A stretch of 64,000 bases of DNA from assembly GCF_029852145.1 (NCBI RefSeq), contig NC_079969.1, positions 3,720,001-3,784,000 on the forward strand, given 5' to 3'. A program made the translations under genes and the position numbers. The notes under the pieces are model-generated. The model saw nothing but the letters and a program-made list of their open reading frames with translations. It was not told where the DNA came from and did not search any database. Every line of letters begins with the position of its first letter. Position 1 is the first letter of the stretch. Origin of the DNA: Microplitis mediator (taxonomy: Eukaryota; Arthropoda; Insecta; Hymenoptera; Braconidae). Of this stretch, positions 34,378-44,792 are shown piece by piece.

Positions 34378-35723
34378 GGGTGAGCCAAAAAAAACAAGCT
34401 ATCGAATTTACGTCTTAAAAAGGACCTATATATCGAGAAAAAAATTCTCCCATTGGGCAAAATTTTTAGCTCAATTTTAAAAGATGTCGGTAGCTATTTG
34501 AAATTTCCCATTTAAATAACATGCAAAAAAATTTTTTTTGATTAAAAATATTATAACTTTTGAACCGTGTGAGACAAAAATTCGGCTCTAGAATATTCTT
34601 GTAGGGGATTAAATTTCTTAAAAAAAAGTCCTGGGAGTCGAATTTGTAAACTTGATATTTCGTATACTAACAGGCTATCAAAGTCTAGAGTAAACAGAAT
34701 CATACAAATTTAAGGCTTTATTTGGATTTTCCAAATACTTTTCTTTTATTGTGATCGATAACAAAATATTATTTGTTACAACGTGGATATTGTTGGTGAT
34801 TTCATTGCACTACATGTAGAACAAATTTTCTCGTAGTATTGATATTTTTAATATCAAAGCCTTAAATTTGTATGATTCTGTTTACTCTAGACTTTGATGG
34901 TCTGTTAGTATACGAAATATCAAGTTTACAAATTCGACTCCTAGGACTTTTTTTAAAGAAATTTAATGTCATACAAGAATATTCTAGAGCCGAATTTTTG
35001 TCTCACACGGTTCAAAAGTTATAATATTTTTAATCAAAAAAAATTTTTTTGCATGTTATTTAAATGGGAAATTTCAAATAGCTACCGACATCTTTTAAAA
35101 TTGAGCTAAAAATTTTGCCCAATGGGAGAATTTTTTTCTCGATATATACACTGAAAAAAATAATCGCTAGCTGCTAGCGATTTTTTTCTTTAGCAGCTAG
35201 CGATTTTTAATCATTAGCTGCAAGCGATTATTTCGCTAGCTGCTAGCGATTTTTTCTTTAGCAGCTAGCGATTAAAAATCGTTAGCTGCAAGCGATTATT
35301 TCGCTAGCTGGAAGCGATTTTTTCTTTAGCAGCTAGCGATTAAAAATCGCTTGCTGGAAGCGATTATTTCGCTAGCTGGAAGCGATTTTTTCTTTAGCAG
35401 CTAGCGATTAAAAATCGCTTGCTGGAAGCGATTATTTCGCTAGCTGGAAGCGATTTTTTCTTTAGCAGCTAGCGATTAAAAATCGCTTGCTGGAAGCGAT
35501 TTAATCGCTACCTGCTAGCGAATAAATCGCTTCCAGCAAGCGATTTTTAATCGCTAGCTGCTAAAGAAAAAATCGCTAGCAGCTAGCGAAATAATCGCTT
35601 GCAGCTAACGATTAAAAATCGCTAGCTGCTAAAGAAAAAAATCGCTAGCAGCTAGCGATTATTTTTTTCAGTGTAGGTCCTTTTTAAGACGTAAATTCGA
35701 TAGCTTGTTTTTTTGGCTCACCC
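34378..35723. mobile_element. Giant foldback element, GGGTGAGCC ends
   Basis: Arms of about 330 bp run 34378-34730 and, inverted, about 34855-35148 plus 35676-35723. Ends are GGGTGAGCCAAAAAAAACAA and its mirror ending GGCTCACCC, flanked by TA and TA. The arms match closely over sequences such as GGTAGCTATTTGAAATTTCC and ACAAAAATTCGGCTCTAG. A unique spacer of about 120 bp sits between them. The right arm is split by the insertion at 35149. Non-coding. Confidence 0.9.
35149..35673. mobile_element. Nested CACTG foldback of GCTAGCGATT units
   Basis: 525 bp, from CACTGAAAAAAATAATCGCT to AATTATTTTTTTCAGTG-type mirror, made of GCTAGC-containing units (TTTAGCAGCTAGCGATTAAA, CGCTTGCTGGAAGCGATT) and palindromic overall. 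It interrupts the right arm of the element at 34378. Aligning that arm with the intact left arm gives the empty site GATATATAGGTCC and shows a TA duplication. Confidence 0.92.
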
Positions 35724-35725
35724 TA

Positions 35726-36045
35726 CAATACATTCATTGTTTTCATTAAACTTTTAAGGTTAAGGGTTCAGTTTATGCAACATACTTCTTCATATGCAAC
35801 ATACACTTCACTTCGAGTACTTAATGATATTGCAAATCAATCATAAAAATAGACAGACTGCACTTTCGTTAATCTACATCATTTATCTGTTGAATTATTC
35901 ACATACTCATTAATCGATTAAGTCATTAGATAAGTAGGATTGTATTCACAGTATTGACCGTAAATTTCTCCTTTTTCAGTGCAATCCACTTATTCTGATA
36001 GTTTTTCCCATTCGGAATATTGCGACCAAATTATTCGCGGGAAAA
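35726..36045. other. Upstream region of second gustatory receptor
   Basis: Spacer between the giant foldback and the receptor start codon. It presumably holds the receptor promoter. No definite motif was recognised. Confidence 0.4.
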
Positions 36046-38458
36046 ATGTTTCTGTTAAAAATACAGATTTTTATTTTCTATGTTTTCGGATTCGTTCCAT
36101 TTACTTACAAAACGAACAATAATGCGGTAGATAAAAAAAAATTTGAGTCCGATGCAATAACATTCGTTCCCACTGAAGTTCATACATTTTATAATTTAAT
36201 TTTGATAATAGCAATTATTGTTGTTAACTCTATTTACATTCCCGCGACCATTCAAGATTACTATTCAAAAGATGATATGGATTTGTCAGCAACGTTAAGC
36301 TTAGCGATAAGTTTGAGTGGCAATAGCGTGTTAATTATTTTGTTGTTATCATTCATTGTGCAACGACAAAAAATAATAAAACTGGTGAACCAACTTTTGG
36401 ATATCGATGTCGCAATGAAAAAATTACATCATATTTATAAGCCAGACTTTGAAAAAATTGAACTATTGTTTATATGCTACGTCAATACAATCCCGTGTGT
36501 TATAATTATGATACTTTCCTTGTACATTGATGCTAAATTTATCAGCACTATGTGTTTGTTCACATTCCATACCTTTGCTTTCAATTATTTAATAATACAG
36601 TACGCAATACTTCTGACGATTATTGAGAAAAAATTGAAATGTTGCAATGACGGATTTTTGAAATTGAAAAAGTCGATAGAACTACAGTTTCGGGTGTACA
36701 ATACTCAGAAAAATACACTGGATAAAACGAGTATTATCGAAATATTTGCACTGAAACGTTGTCATACAATTTTGTGTAGGCTATGTTCTGATATCGCTGA
36801 TTTTTATTCCTTTGGTTTTCTGTACATTATTCCGTACTCAATCGTCTGCGTTATCTTAAATATATATGACTTGTTGATACCTTTCTTGGACATATATTCA
36901 ACTGAAAATATCACTACTCGACGTATTGGTAATATTGCTTGGATTATGTCAAGACTGTTTCCTATATTAACTACTGCAGTGTGCGCTACGAAAGTTAGTA
37001 AACAGGTCAGAAATCATGAATTGAATCACTAAATTTCATTGTAAATAGCATTATCCACACGGTAAGAAATATTTTGCGGATATCACTATGCCAGTATGGG
37101 CTCGAACGCCATACTGTATGGTATCGAAGATTTTTGTAGGTTATAAAATTGTGTGCATAGATGATTCAACCATTGCGGGAATAGTAGTTGGCGGGGACGC
37201 CGCAATGTCAGTTTGGCCGTCAGGCCCATACTGCATTGCCGTATCCACATTGCTTTTGGCCGATAAGCCTAGTCTAATGACATCTATATAGTTTTGGTGG
37301 GGTTCCATGACAACTGATCCCCGACAAGTAATCACACGATTATTGATCCCACAGACAACTGATCCCACTGTCAAATTCATAAAATAATCAATTATTAATT
37401 CATTACTATGACATGAGTAATTAAAATTCACTGTTGTAAATATAAAAAGTTAAATTTCGTAAATTAGTTGTTGATAAAAATCAATTGTTGATGGGATCAG
37501 TTGATGGCACATCTTTTGGTGGTAATACGATAGTATACATTGATTGACACGCCAGAAATTATGGCCGGAAAAACTAGTAGCATTGTACCCTCGGCATTGT
37601 AGTATGGGTCTCAGGGCCATACTGTTTTGCCGTGCCTGCTATGCATACGTGTGAGCAATATAATAGCTCCAGTGTTATACAGTATAGTAAATAACGGCAT
37701 ACTTCTGGGACTCGTTACAATACTGTCTTGGAATATTTCACATACTATTTTAGTATCTGTCTTGAGAACATACCAGTATGGTGTTGAACGCCATGCATTT
37801 CTTACCGTGCAATTTAAAACTATTATTTCAATAATACCTTCAACAACTATTTCTTTTTTTTTAGATAAAAAGAACGAGCAGCGTTATTCAGGAAATTTTG
37901 TTCGAATGTTTCATGAGTCCAGAAGTCAAAAATGAAGTATACATGACAATTAATTTATATAGAAAGATGGGGAAAATGGGACCTGGGGCCAAAACGGGCA
38001 ACCCCTAAATTTTAGATAATTTTTATAATTTTGAATATCCAAATTTTTTTTCATCAAAAAGAGAAAATCCAGCCATTTGGAATAAACAAAAATCTTTTAT
38101 TTTTTTGGCTACCCCATTTTCTCTACCTTTCTCATAAATCTAAGGAAGGGTGGGGCAAAATGGGCTTATATATAAGCCTCCTTCCCCTCCCCTTCATAGT
38201 TTTGGAAAAAAATTGATTTTATTATGAATTTTGCAGTTGAAAATTTTTTCACTCGAGTTGTTACATAAAAATTTCCAATTCACTGCATACAATGTAATAC
38301 CAGTTGATTGTACTATACTACGCACGGTAAGTAATGCTTATAAAGAACGATTTTCACTCTAATGATTACTCGAACTTTTTTTTGATTTATAGGTCTTCGG
38401 TGCGATAGCCACCTATTTAATAATATTCATTCAATTTCAAGTTGATGACATGGATTAA
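36046..38458 (+). CDS. Gustatory receptor (7TM chemoreceptor), four exons
   Basis: Paralogue of the receptor at 23282-25062. Exons: 36046-37005, 37865-37936, 38237-38326, 38393-38458, all joined at phase 0, giving 395 residues. Exon 1 (MFLLKIQIFIFYVFGF start) carries multiple membrane segments and ALKRCHTILCRLCSDIADFY. Exon 2 reads SSVIQEILFECFMSPEVKNE, exon 3 IFSLELLHKNFQFTAYNVIP, exon 4 FGAIATYLIIFIQFQVDDMD, which contains the family TYhhhhhQF motif. Donors GTCAGA and GTATAC are weak; GTAAGT after exon 3 is strong. Intron 1 (859 bp) contains a 752-bp transposon that itself carries a 213-bp insertion. The open frame looks truncated if exon 1 is read alone, but the remaining exons are intact. 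Expression from the enlarged intron is untested. Ligand unknown. Confidence 0.9.
37058..37809. mobile_element. CACGGTAAG TIR element, copy B (intron 1 of receptor)
   Basis: Ends CACGGTAAGAAATATTTTGC and GCCATGCATTTCTTACCGTG. Flanked by CA and CA, a 2-bp target duplication that is not TA. Its body matches copy A (30074-30615) in inverse orientation, with phrases such as CTATGCCAGTATGGGCTCGA. It is 752 bp, of which 213 bp plus a 9-bp duplication are a later insertion. Confidence 0.88.
37301..37513. mobile_element. Nested MITE with 9-bp target duplication
   Basis: 213-bp insertion inside the CACGGTAAG element. Both sides carry TTTTGGTGG (37292-37300 and 37514-37522), while the sister copy at 30074 has the single uninterrupted site. 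Termini are imperfect inverted repeats around CAACTGATCCC and GGGATCAGTTG. A duplication of 8-9 bp fits hAT, Mutator-like or Merlin-like elements. I cannot choose among them. Confidence 0.88.
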
Positions 38459-38832
38459 ACACGGACTAAATTTTTTTGAAAACTTAACCATCTTTTGGAC
38501 CACTTCTCAGGAAAGAATAAACCCATGCTGTCACCTACAATGCATTTGAAAATTTTATTGAGAAAACTCTAATATATTTCCAAAATAATTGCGTTGGTTT
38601 CCAAATCATTAAAATTATTATTGAATTGAATTATGAAGACTTGCGATATCTGAAAAAAAATTCAGTCTCTGATATGTATGAAAATTTGTTATGCTGATTT
38701 ATAAAATCATTTGATAAAAATGGCAATTAATTAAAAGTTTACTAAACATTATTAATCTATTGATTGCAGTGTAATCAGTTATTACTTTTTCCTGTGTTAG
38801 TTAATTAGTCGATTTCCATCACGTAGATCAAT
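38459..38832. other. Spacer between receptor and odorant-binding protein
   Basis: Contains a polyadenylation-like AATAAA at about 38516 for the receptor, then AT-rich DNA. The latter part probably includes the odorant-binding protein promoter. Confidence 0.4.
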
Positions 38833-40272
38833 ATGAAGGCTGTAACGAGCACTTTTATAAGTTTATTAATTTTTCTCATATTGGTTAGTTATAAATAATT
38901 ATTTGATCTAGACATAAGTGGAGTTGTAATAAGTATCTGAGTTCAGAAAATATATGTATAGATTATTCCAGAATAAAGAGTCAATAATGTAAACAATGGG
39001 GTTTGAAAAACATTCTGAAACTAAATGTAGTACAAGTGTATTATTTTAACACATTAAATTTGTTCTTTTTTTGCGGACATAGGCAAAACTGGTGCACGAA
39101 AATTTGTTCCGAGAAAATTCCAAAAACATTTGACCTACGAAACTTTTAAACTTGAGACCAATTAGAACTTCGAGTGGAACTTTTTTGAACTTTTGTAATT
39201 TTGATAGTAAAAAAAAATGTCTAGGATTTTATATGACCAAATTTTAAGTAAAAAAAGAACGTTTTTGAAACATAGTTCTCAAAACGAATTTTTACTACAT
39301 TTTACCCTCGTTCCGAAAATGTTCCCATTAGAAACCAATAGTGCCATGGATAATAATTAAAAAACATTCAAAAAAGTTCCAAATTATAAGCTTTTGATAT
39401 TTTTCGAAACGCGGGTAAAATTTAGTATAAATACGTTTTGATAAAAATTATAAAAGTTCCACTCAAAGTTCTCATCTGTCTCAAACTTTGAACTTCCACA
39501 TGTCGAAGGTTTTTGAAAACTTTTCGAAATGAATTTTTTCAATTGTACTATTTTTATTTTGTTGCTCTATAAATATCAAAAGTTGCAGTATAGACTGCGA
39601 CTTTGACACTCGTATTCGAAAATATTTTTACAAACTATCTTGTAATTTTTTTTTTCCTTTTTTCGTATGCAGATGCAAGTGAATGCTGATATTAAGAGAG
39701 ATTGCCGTAAACAAACTGGCGTATCTTGGGGTAAACAAATTCGATTTTATGTAGTAATTTTGTACTTAACTATTGCATGACTTTTTCACAGCTTCATTGA
39801 AAAAACTAAAGGTGGCAGATTTTAATCAGAATGATCCTAAATTGAAGTGCTACTTGAAATGTTTCATGCAAAAAAACGGAATCTTTGGAGAAGACGATAT
39901 CGATATTGAAAAAGCACTGAGGCATTTACCGACGGGCATTAAAGGGCCTTCGAAAACGACATTAGAATATTGCAAAAAAATACGTAATTATTTTTTATTA
40001 CATTTTTTTGACTAATTAATAATTAACCAGGCTACATAACTTATATTTGTAGAAATTTTTGCTGACTTTAATCTTCTGTTTTCTTAATTTAATTTTAGCT
40101 AGTGTAGATGCATGTGATAAAGCATTTCAACTCGCTAAATGTTACTTCAAAGCCCAACCAGAGGTAAATTTAATAAAGTTTTTTTTAGTAAACATAACTT
40201 ACATTTCTTTTTAAACTACATACTTCTATATATTCACTGTTTTAGGTGCTCAAGAGCGTGTCATTCGTATAA
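38833..40272 (+). CDS. Odorant-binding protein (PBP/GOBP), five exons
   Basis: Small secreted carriers of hydrophobic odorants in sensillar lymph. Exons: 38833-38883, 39673-39730, 39792-39983, 40099-40163, 40246-40272, with GT-AG introns and junction phases 0, 1, 1, 0, giving 130 residues. Exon 1 is the signal peptide MKAVTSTFISLLIFLIL. The mature part has exactly the six cysteines of the classic subfamily: C1 in DCRKQTG, C2 and C3 in KCYLKC, C4 in YCKKI, C5 in DACDKA, C6 in KCYFK. Spacings C1-27-C2-3-C3-36-C4-8-C5-8-C6 fit the classic pattern, including the invariant 3 and 8. The short final exon encodes VLKSVSFV. AATAAA-like sites follow near 40347. Ligand unknown. Confidence 0.95.
39085..39545. 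mobile_element. Probable foldback in OBP intron 1
   Basis: AACTTCGAGTGGAACTTTTT near 39165 is mirrored by AAAAGTTCCACTCAAAGTTC near 39446, and CGAAACTTTTAAACTTGAGA by TCTCAAACTTTGAACTTCC-like sequence. Ends not resolved. It fills most of the 789-bp intron 1 of the odorant-binding protein gene. Confidence 0.45.
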
Positions 40273-40530
40273 TAAGGCATGAAGAGAAAATTCTAGTAAA
40301 AATGACAATTTCATCTTGTGATTTAAGACTTCAAACACAAAACTAATAAATGTAATTTAACAACATACACAATGATTCTGGTTATTTAAAATATAAAGAC
40401 TGTTTCGAAACACAATTTTAGTTCAATTTAATTTACGAATAGCAATTACGTGTTATTTTTAAACGTATAATTATTGTTTTCAAAAATTTCGACAACTTTA
40501 TTATCTCAGTTGTGAACTTTGTAATAGCAC

Positions 40531-40690
40531 CCCTGATTAAAAATATTGATTGAAAAGAATTGAGAAGCGGTCACTCCATGCCAACTGTACACCTATATAT
40601 ACAAACAAAAATTGAAATCAATTGAAATTATTGAAAAGAATTCGAATTTCATCACTTTTAATTCATTTCAATCAATATTTTTAAACAGGG
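40531..40690. mobile_element. CCCTGATT-end foldback, 160 bp
   Basis: CCCTGATTAAAAATATTGAT mirrors ATCAATATTTTTAAACAGGG. The inner words TGAAAAGAATTGA/TCATTTCAATC are also inverted. Flanks are AC and AC, a 2-bp target duplication. It is the first of four elements packed between here and 41499. Confidence 0.88.
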
Positions 40691-40696
40691 ACATTA

Positions 40697-40909
40697 CACA
40701 CCTAGGGAATAAATTAGGACATTTCAACCCGCGCATATTGCCTACCTGCTAGACCTGTGCCTGAAAGTTTAAACTTTTGCTTCGGTTTGAAAAAAGAATT
40801 TCTCGGGTAAAAAAAAACAGAGGCAAAAATTCAAATTTTTAGATACAGGTCTGGAAAGTAGGCAATTATACACATGGGTTTGAATGTCCTATTTTACACC
40901 CGTGGTGTG
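40697..40909. mobile_element. TIR element CACACC/GGTGTG, 213 bp
   Basis: CACACCTAGGGAATAAATTA mirrors TATTTTACACCCGTGGTGTG. Further in, TAGGACATTTCAACCC mirrors GGGTTTGAATGTCCTA and TTGCCTACCTGCTAGACCTG mirrors CAGGTCTGGAAAGTAGGCAA. Flanked by TA on both sides. Confidence 0.8.
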
Positions 40910-40916
40910 TAATATA

Positions 40917-41315
40917 CAGTCCAGTTACGTTATGAGTCCGACGACTTATATTTCTTCTTACATGCTTGCAAAGTAGGGGAAGTGTGAGGTGTATTACCGT
41001 ACGATGGACGGTGTGGCTCAATAAGTTATAGATCAAATTGAACAGAATATAGTGTAGTGCCGGATAGCTCAACTGGTAGAGCACTCGGCGCGATACCGAA
41101 TTGGTCTGGGTTCGATTCCCAGTTCGGGCTATCTATATTTTTCTCAATTTATCTATAAATTGTCTTATTCAGAAGGTTTGCATGTTTAGGTTTCCACTAT
41201 ATTGAATGGTTACGAGTTACGGCATTCGACCGCTGAGCAGAAGTGGGGGTACAGGAATTCTTAGAATTATATTCCCCAATACCCCTGTAGGCGGACTCAT
41301 AACGCGACTCGATTG
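40917..41315. mobile_element. TIR element enclosing a tRNA-like sequence
   Basis: Ends CAGTCCAGTTACGTTATGAG and CTCATAACGCGACTCGATTG are an imperfect inverted repeat continuing through TCCG/CGGA, flanked by TA and TA. The interior contains a tRNA cloverleaf at 41059-41130. Together they look like a DNA-transposon shell that captured a tRNA or tRNA-derived SINE head. Confidence 0.7.
41059..41130 (+). pseudogene. tRNA-like cloverleaf inside a TIR element
   Basis: Acceptor GCCGGAT pairs 5 of 7 with TTCGGGC. The D stem GCTC/GAGC is perfect with an 8-base loop (AACTGGTA). The anticodon stem CTCGG/CCGAA pairs 4 of 5. The T arm CTGGG-TTCGATT-CCCAG is perfect. The anticodon loop CGCGATA would read CGA, but position 33 is G, not U, and the acceptor has mismatches, so a working tRNA is unlikely. 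Pol III A and B boxes are intact. Confidence 0.6.
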
Positions 41316-41348
41316 TACTATACTAGGGTTGCGAGTACTCTATGAACT

Positions 41349-41499
41349 CCCTGATTAAAAAAAATGATTAAAAATGATTTCACACGTTAAATGTCCATAA
41401 GAGACAGGATTAGAAATGATTTGAAGGATTAAAAAGTATTTAAAATGATTAAAAAACAAATCATTTTAAATACTTTTTAATCATTTTTTTTAATCAGGG
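41349..41499. mobile_element. CCCTGATT-end foldback, 151 bp
   Basis: CCCTGATTAAAAAAAATGAT mirrors TCATTTTTTTTAATCAGGG, with TTAAAAAGTATTTAAAATGA mirrored inside. Flanks CT and CT give a 2-bp duplication. The centre, ACACGTTAAATGTCCATAAG, is unrelated to other members. Confidence 0.88.
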
Positions 41500-42313
41500 C
41501 TGTAAATTTATCGGACTTGTAGAGCATGGGTTCGAGTCTGATGCTCGAATTCATCCCGCCATACAATTTTCTCCGATTCTACGTGAAATTTCCTAAGAAA
41601 TAGATAAATTTTTTTTTTTTTTGGGAGATTATGTAATATATATACTAGATACTTTTTCGTAGAAAATTTATTTTCACCTTCTTTCGCAATCTTGTCAATT
41701 TCCTTATCAGATTATTTTTCAAGAATAAGAGACAAAGACCCAATAGATCTTACAGATGTTCTACCGATCACTGAAACTACGTTTATATTGAAGTATATTT
41801 GTGTGTATACTTTTCAAATCAACCCATATACGTACATATATTCTGTATGGATGGGATTCCCGTTCCCATATGAGTAGAATTGTTGACTCCTGATAAAAAA
41901 AATAAACTTTCCATCTGAGGATATGCTGCTGCTATTACGTATCTGAAGTCGATAACAACGAACACAATAAGGGTTTGTATATAAATATATGAACTGATAC
42001 TGTCATAGCTTGCGTTGGCTTCGAGACTGATAAGGATGCGCTCTTAACTCGTAATTTTAAATTTGGCTAGTGACCTTTTTAGAACATTTTCATTAATTTA
42101 ATATTTTAGCAATAAATAATTTTTCAAATACTTATAGACTTATAGTCATTTAGGTCACCATGAAGTTGCAGCAGAAGTGTACTTAGCAACTCAATTAATT
42201 TAAAAATTCTTTTAAAAAAAAATAAATAAGAAATGACGATCTTTTAATATTTTATCAAATCAGCTGTCAAAATTATTCTTGTTTTTTTTTTTTAATTAAC
42301 AAAATTAATTACC
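41500..42313. other. No gene confirmed
   Basis: AT-rich spacer. An acceptor-like TTTCCTTATCAG ends near 41710, followed by an open phase reading DYFSRIRDKDPIDLTDVLPI to about 41795. It is too short and unsupported to call an exon of a named gene. Confidence 0.35.
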
Positions 42314-44268
42314 ATGTGTGACCATTGTTCGTAAGTAGATATAAAACTGTACTAACAAATTAATTAATCTGAGAAATTAATTTTGAGGGATCGTTTTAAA
42401 ATAATTATCGAATATTTGTTTTTTTTAGAAATATCACGTTACAAAAAGAGTACGAAGGTCAAGTGACATGTTTGTGCGATTCGTAATTATTAACTATTGA
42501 AATAAACATGAATAAATATCACTTAATATTTTTGATAAAATAATTAATTTTTTCAGTCAAAAGAAAAATTCTCGTCGAGATTCAAAAGTATCGGAAGAAG
42601 GAATAGAAGATGAAAATAATGACAAAGATGTTGGGTGTTGCAGTAAAAAGTAAACATTATTAATATATTTATATATTTTTTTTTATGAAATAAAATGTCG
42701 ATTTTTATAGTAAAGAAAAATAGGTTAAGCCTCTGACTGAACAGTCACATAATTTAAAAAAAAAAATAAATCAAAAAGAGGAAAAGAACGGAAGTGGGTT
42801 AGGAAAGGTCAAGTTTTTGTGTGGGTCTGAAGGGCTGCCAAATAAGAGTTATTGCGAAAAAAAAAAGCCAACGGCACTAAATACTTTTATGGAATGAAAG
42901 ATTTCGATAACGTGTTTTTTTTATCACAAACTAATTCCTGTAAAATTGGTTGTGGAAAAAAAACTTTTTTTTCATAGATCTCTTGACAATAGTGATTAGA
43001 AAGTTTTACACATGTTTTGCATTCATGCGTAAATTTTTTTAACTTTTATTGACAAAAATGAAAAATAACAAATTGGTGACCGCGGAGCACTACCTCGCTT
43101 CGTGTTCGGGGTGTGCAAAAAAACGGTGATTCAAATCTGGTTTACTCAAATATTTGTCCATCAGATATCCAGATTTTGACGTCTAAGGAATTACTGTCAA
43201 GTAAACTTCCACGTGTGTGGAAATTTTTTTTCAAACCAATTGTACAGTTTAAATTTAAGTTCACAGGAAACTAAAATGTAATTAAATTTCAATATTTATT
43301 GGCCGACTTTGAGAGTTATCCTGAGAACAAAAGTTTAAAAAAAGTTTTAAGACTTTACTAACAATTTTTCCAACTTATCTGTGAGCTCTACGAGCTTTGA
43401 AACAGTATTAAAAAATTTCCTTTTACTTTTCCAAGTCAAATATATTTTTCAAGATGCTCTCTTTAGTTTTGAGATCTCTAATATTTATTATTATTTTGAT
43501 ATTTTAATTACGTGATTATGGAGATTTTGTAGTTTCTCTACAAGGGGATGGAAAAAAATTTAGAAACATTTTCCAAATTTGATTCCTCAATTCGTAACCT
43601 ATTTATTCAGTCACATGTACCCACACTTAGTTACAGTAACCCAGTAACTTTTTCAATGACCTAGTATTCTGACGTAGTTAGCGGTAAGGGGCTGGCGCCT
43701 GTGTGGGAAAAAACATATCACCCCGACAATCCCCTACACTGAGAGAAATAAATATTATTGTTCAGAACAGATTTTCTGGATTCAAGGATCATTTTCGGTT
43801 AATTTTTGTAATAATTTTACCCTAAAAAAAGTTTTTCGATAAAATAACTCATTCCCGTCTCTCAGAATAAATCACAGAATTCGATCTAATAAATTGAATT
43901 ACAATTTTATGCCTTGTCAAGGAATTCGTGATATAATTATATATATTTGTGATCATTTTCAATAGATACTATTCTTTTATCAAGATTTATTTTGTATTTG
44001 TTGTAGGTTAATTTTTTTGCACACCTCGAACGCGAAGCAGTGTAAGAATTTACCGTCGAGATGTCACAGTCATCCCATTTTCTCATGTTTAATCATATTT
44101 ATTTGTGATTATTAAATAATTAATGTGTCTTAATTAATAATGTAATAGATGGATAGATAGATCTATAGATGAATAGATAGATAGATAGATAGATGGATAG
44201 ATGGATTGATAAAAAGATAGATGGATAGATAAACCTATAGATGAATAGATAGATAGACAGATAGATAA

Positions 44269-44350
<82 letters not shown>

Positions 44351-44756
44351 GGATAGATAAAATTATAGATGGATAGATAGATCTATAGATGAATAGATAG
44401 ATAGACAGATAGATGGATGGATAGATCTATAGATGAATAGATAGATAGATAGATGGATAGATAAAAATATAGATGGATAGATGGATCTATAGATGAATAG
44501 ATTGCTAGATAAAAAGATAGATGGATAGATAGATCTATAGATGAATAGATAGATAGATAGATGGATAGATAAAAATATAGATGGATAGATGGATCTATAG
44601 ATGAATAGATTGCTAGATAAAAAGATAGATGGATAGATAGATCTATAGATGAATAGATAGATAGATAGATGGATAGAAGGATAGATGGATATATATATAT
44701 ATATATATATATATAGATAGATCGATAGATAGATAGATATATAAATGAATCGATAT

Positions 44757-44792
<36 letters not shown>

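Noticed and set aside
41059..41130. Functional tRNA gene
   Set aside because: Good cloverleaf, but G at position 33, acceptor mismatches, and location inside a TIR element with related degenerate copies; treated as tRNA-derived.
41692..41877. Possible exon reading DYFSRIRDKDPIDLTDVLPI
   Set aside because: Acceptor-like site present but no clear donor or in-phase partner; could be chance.
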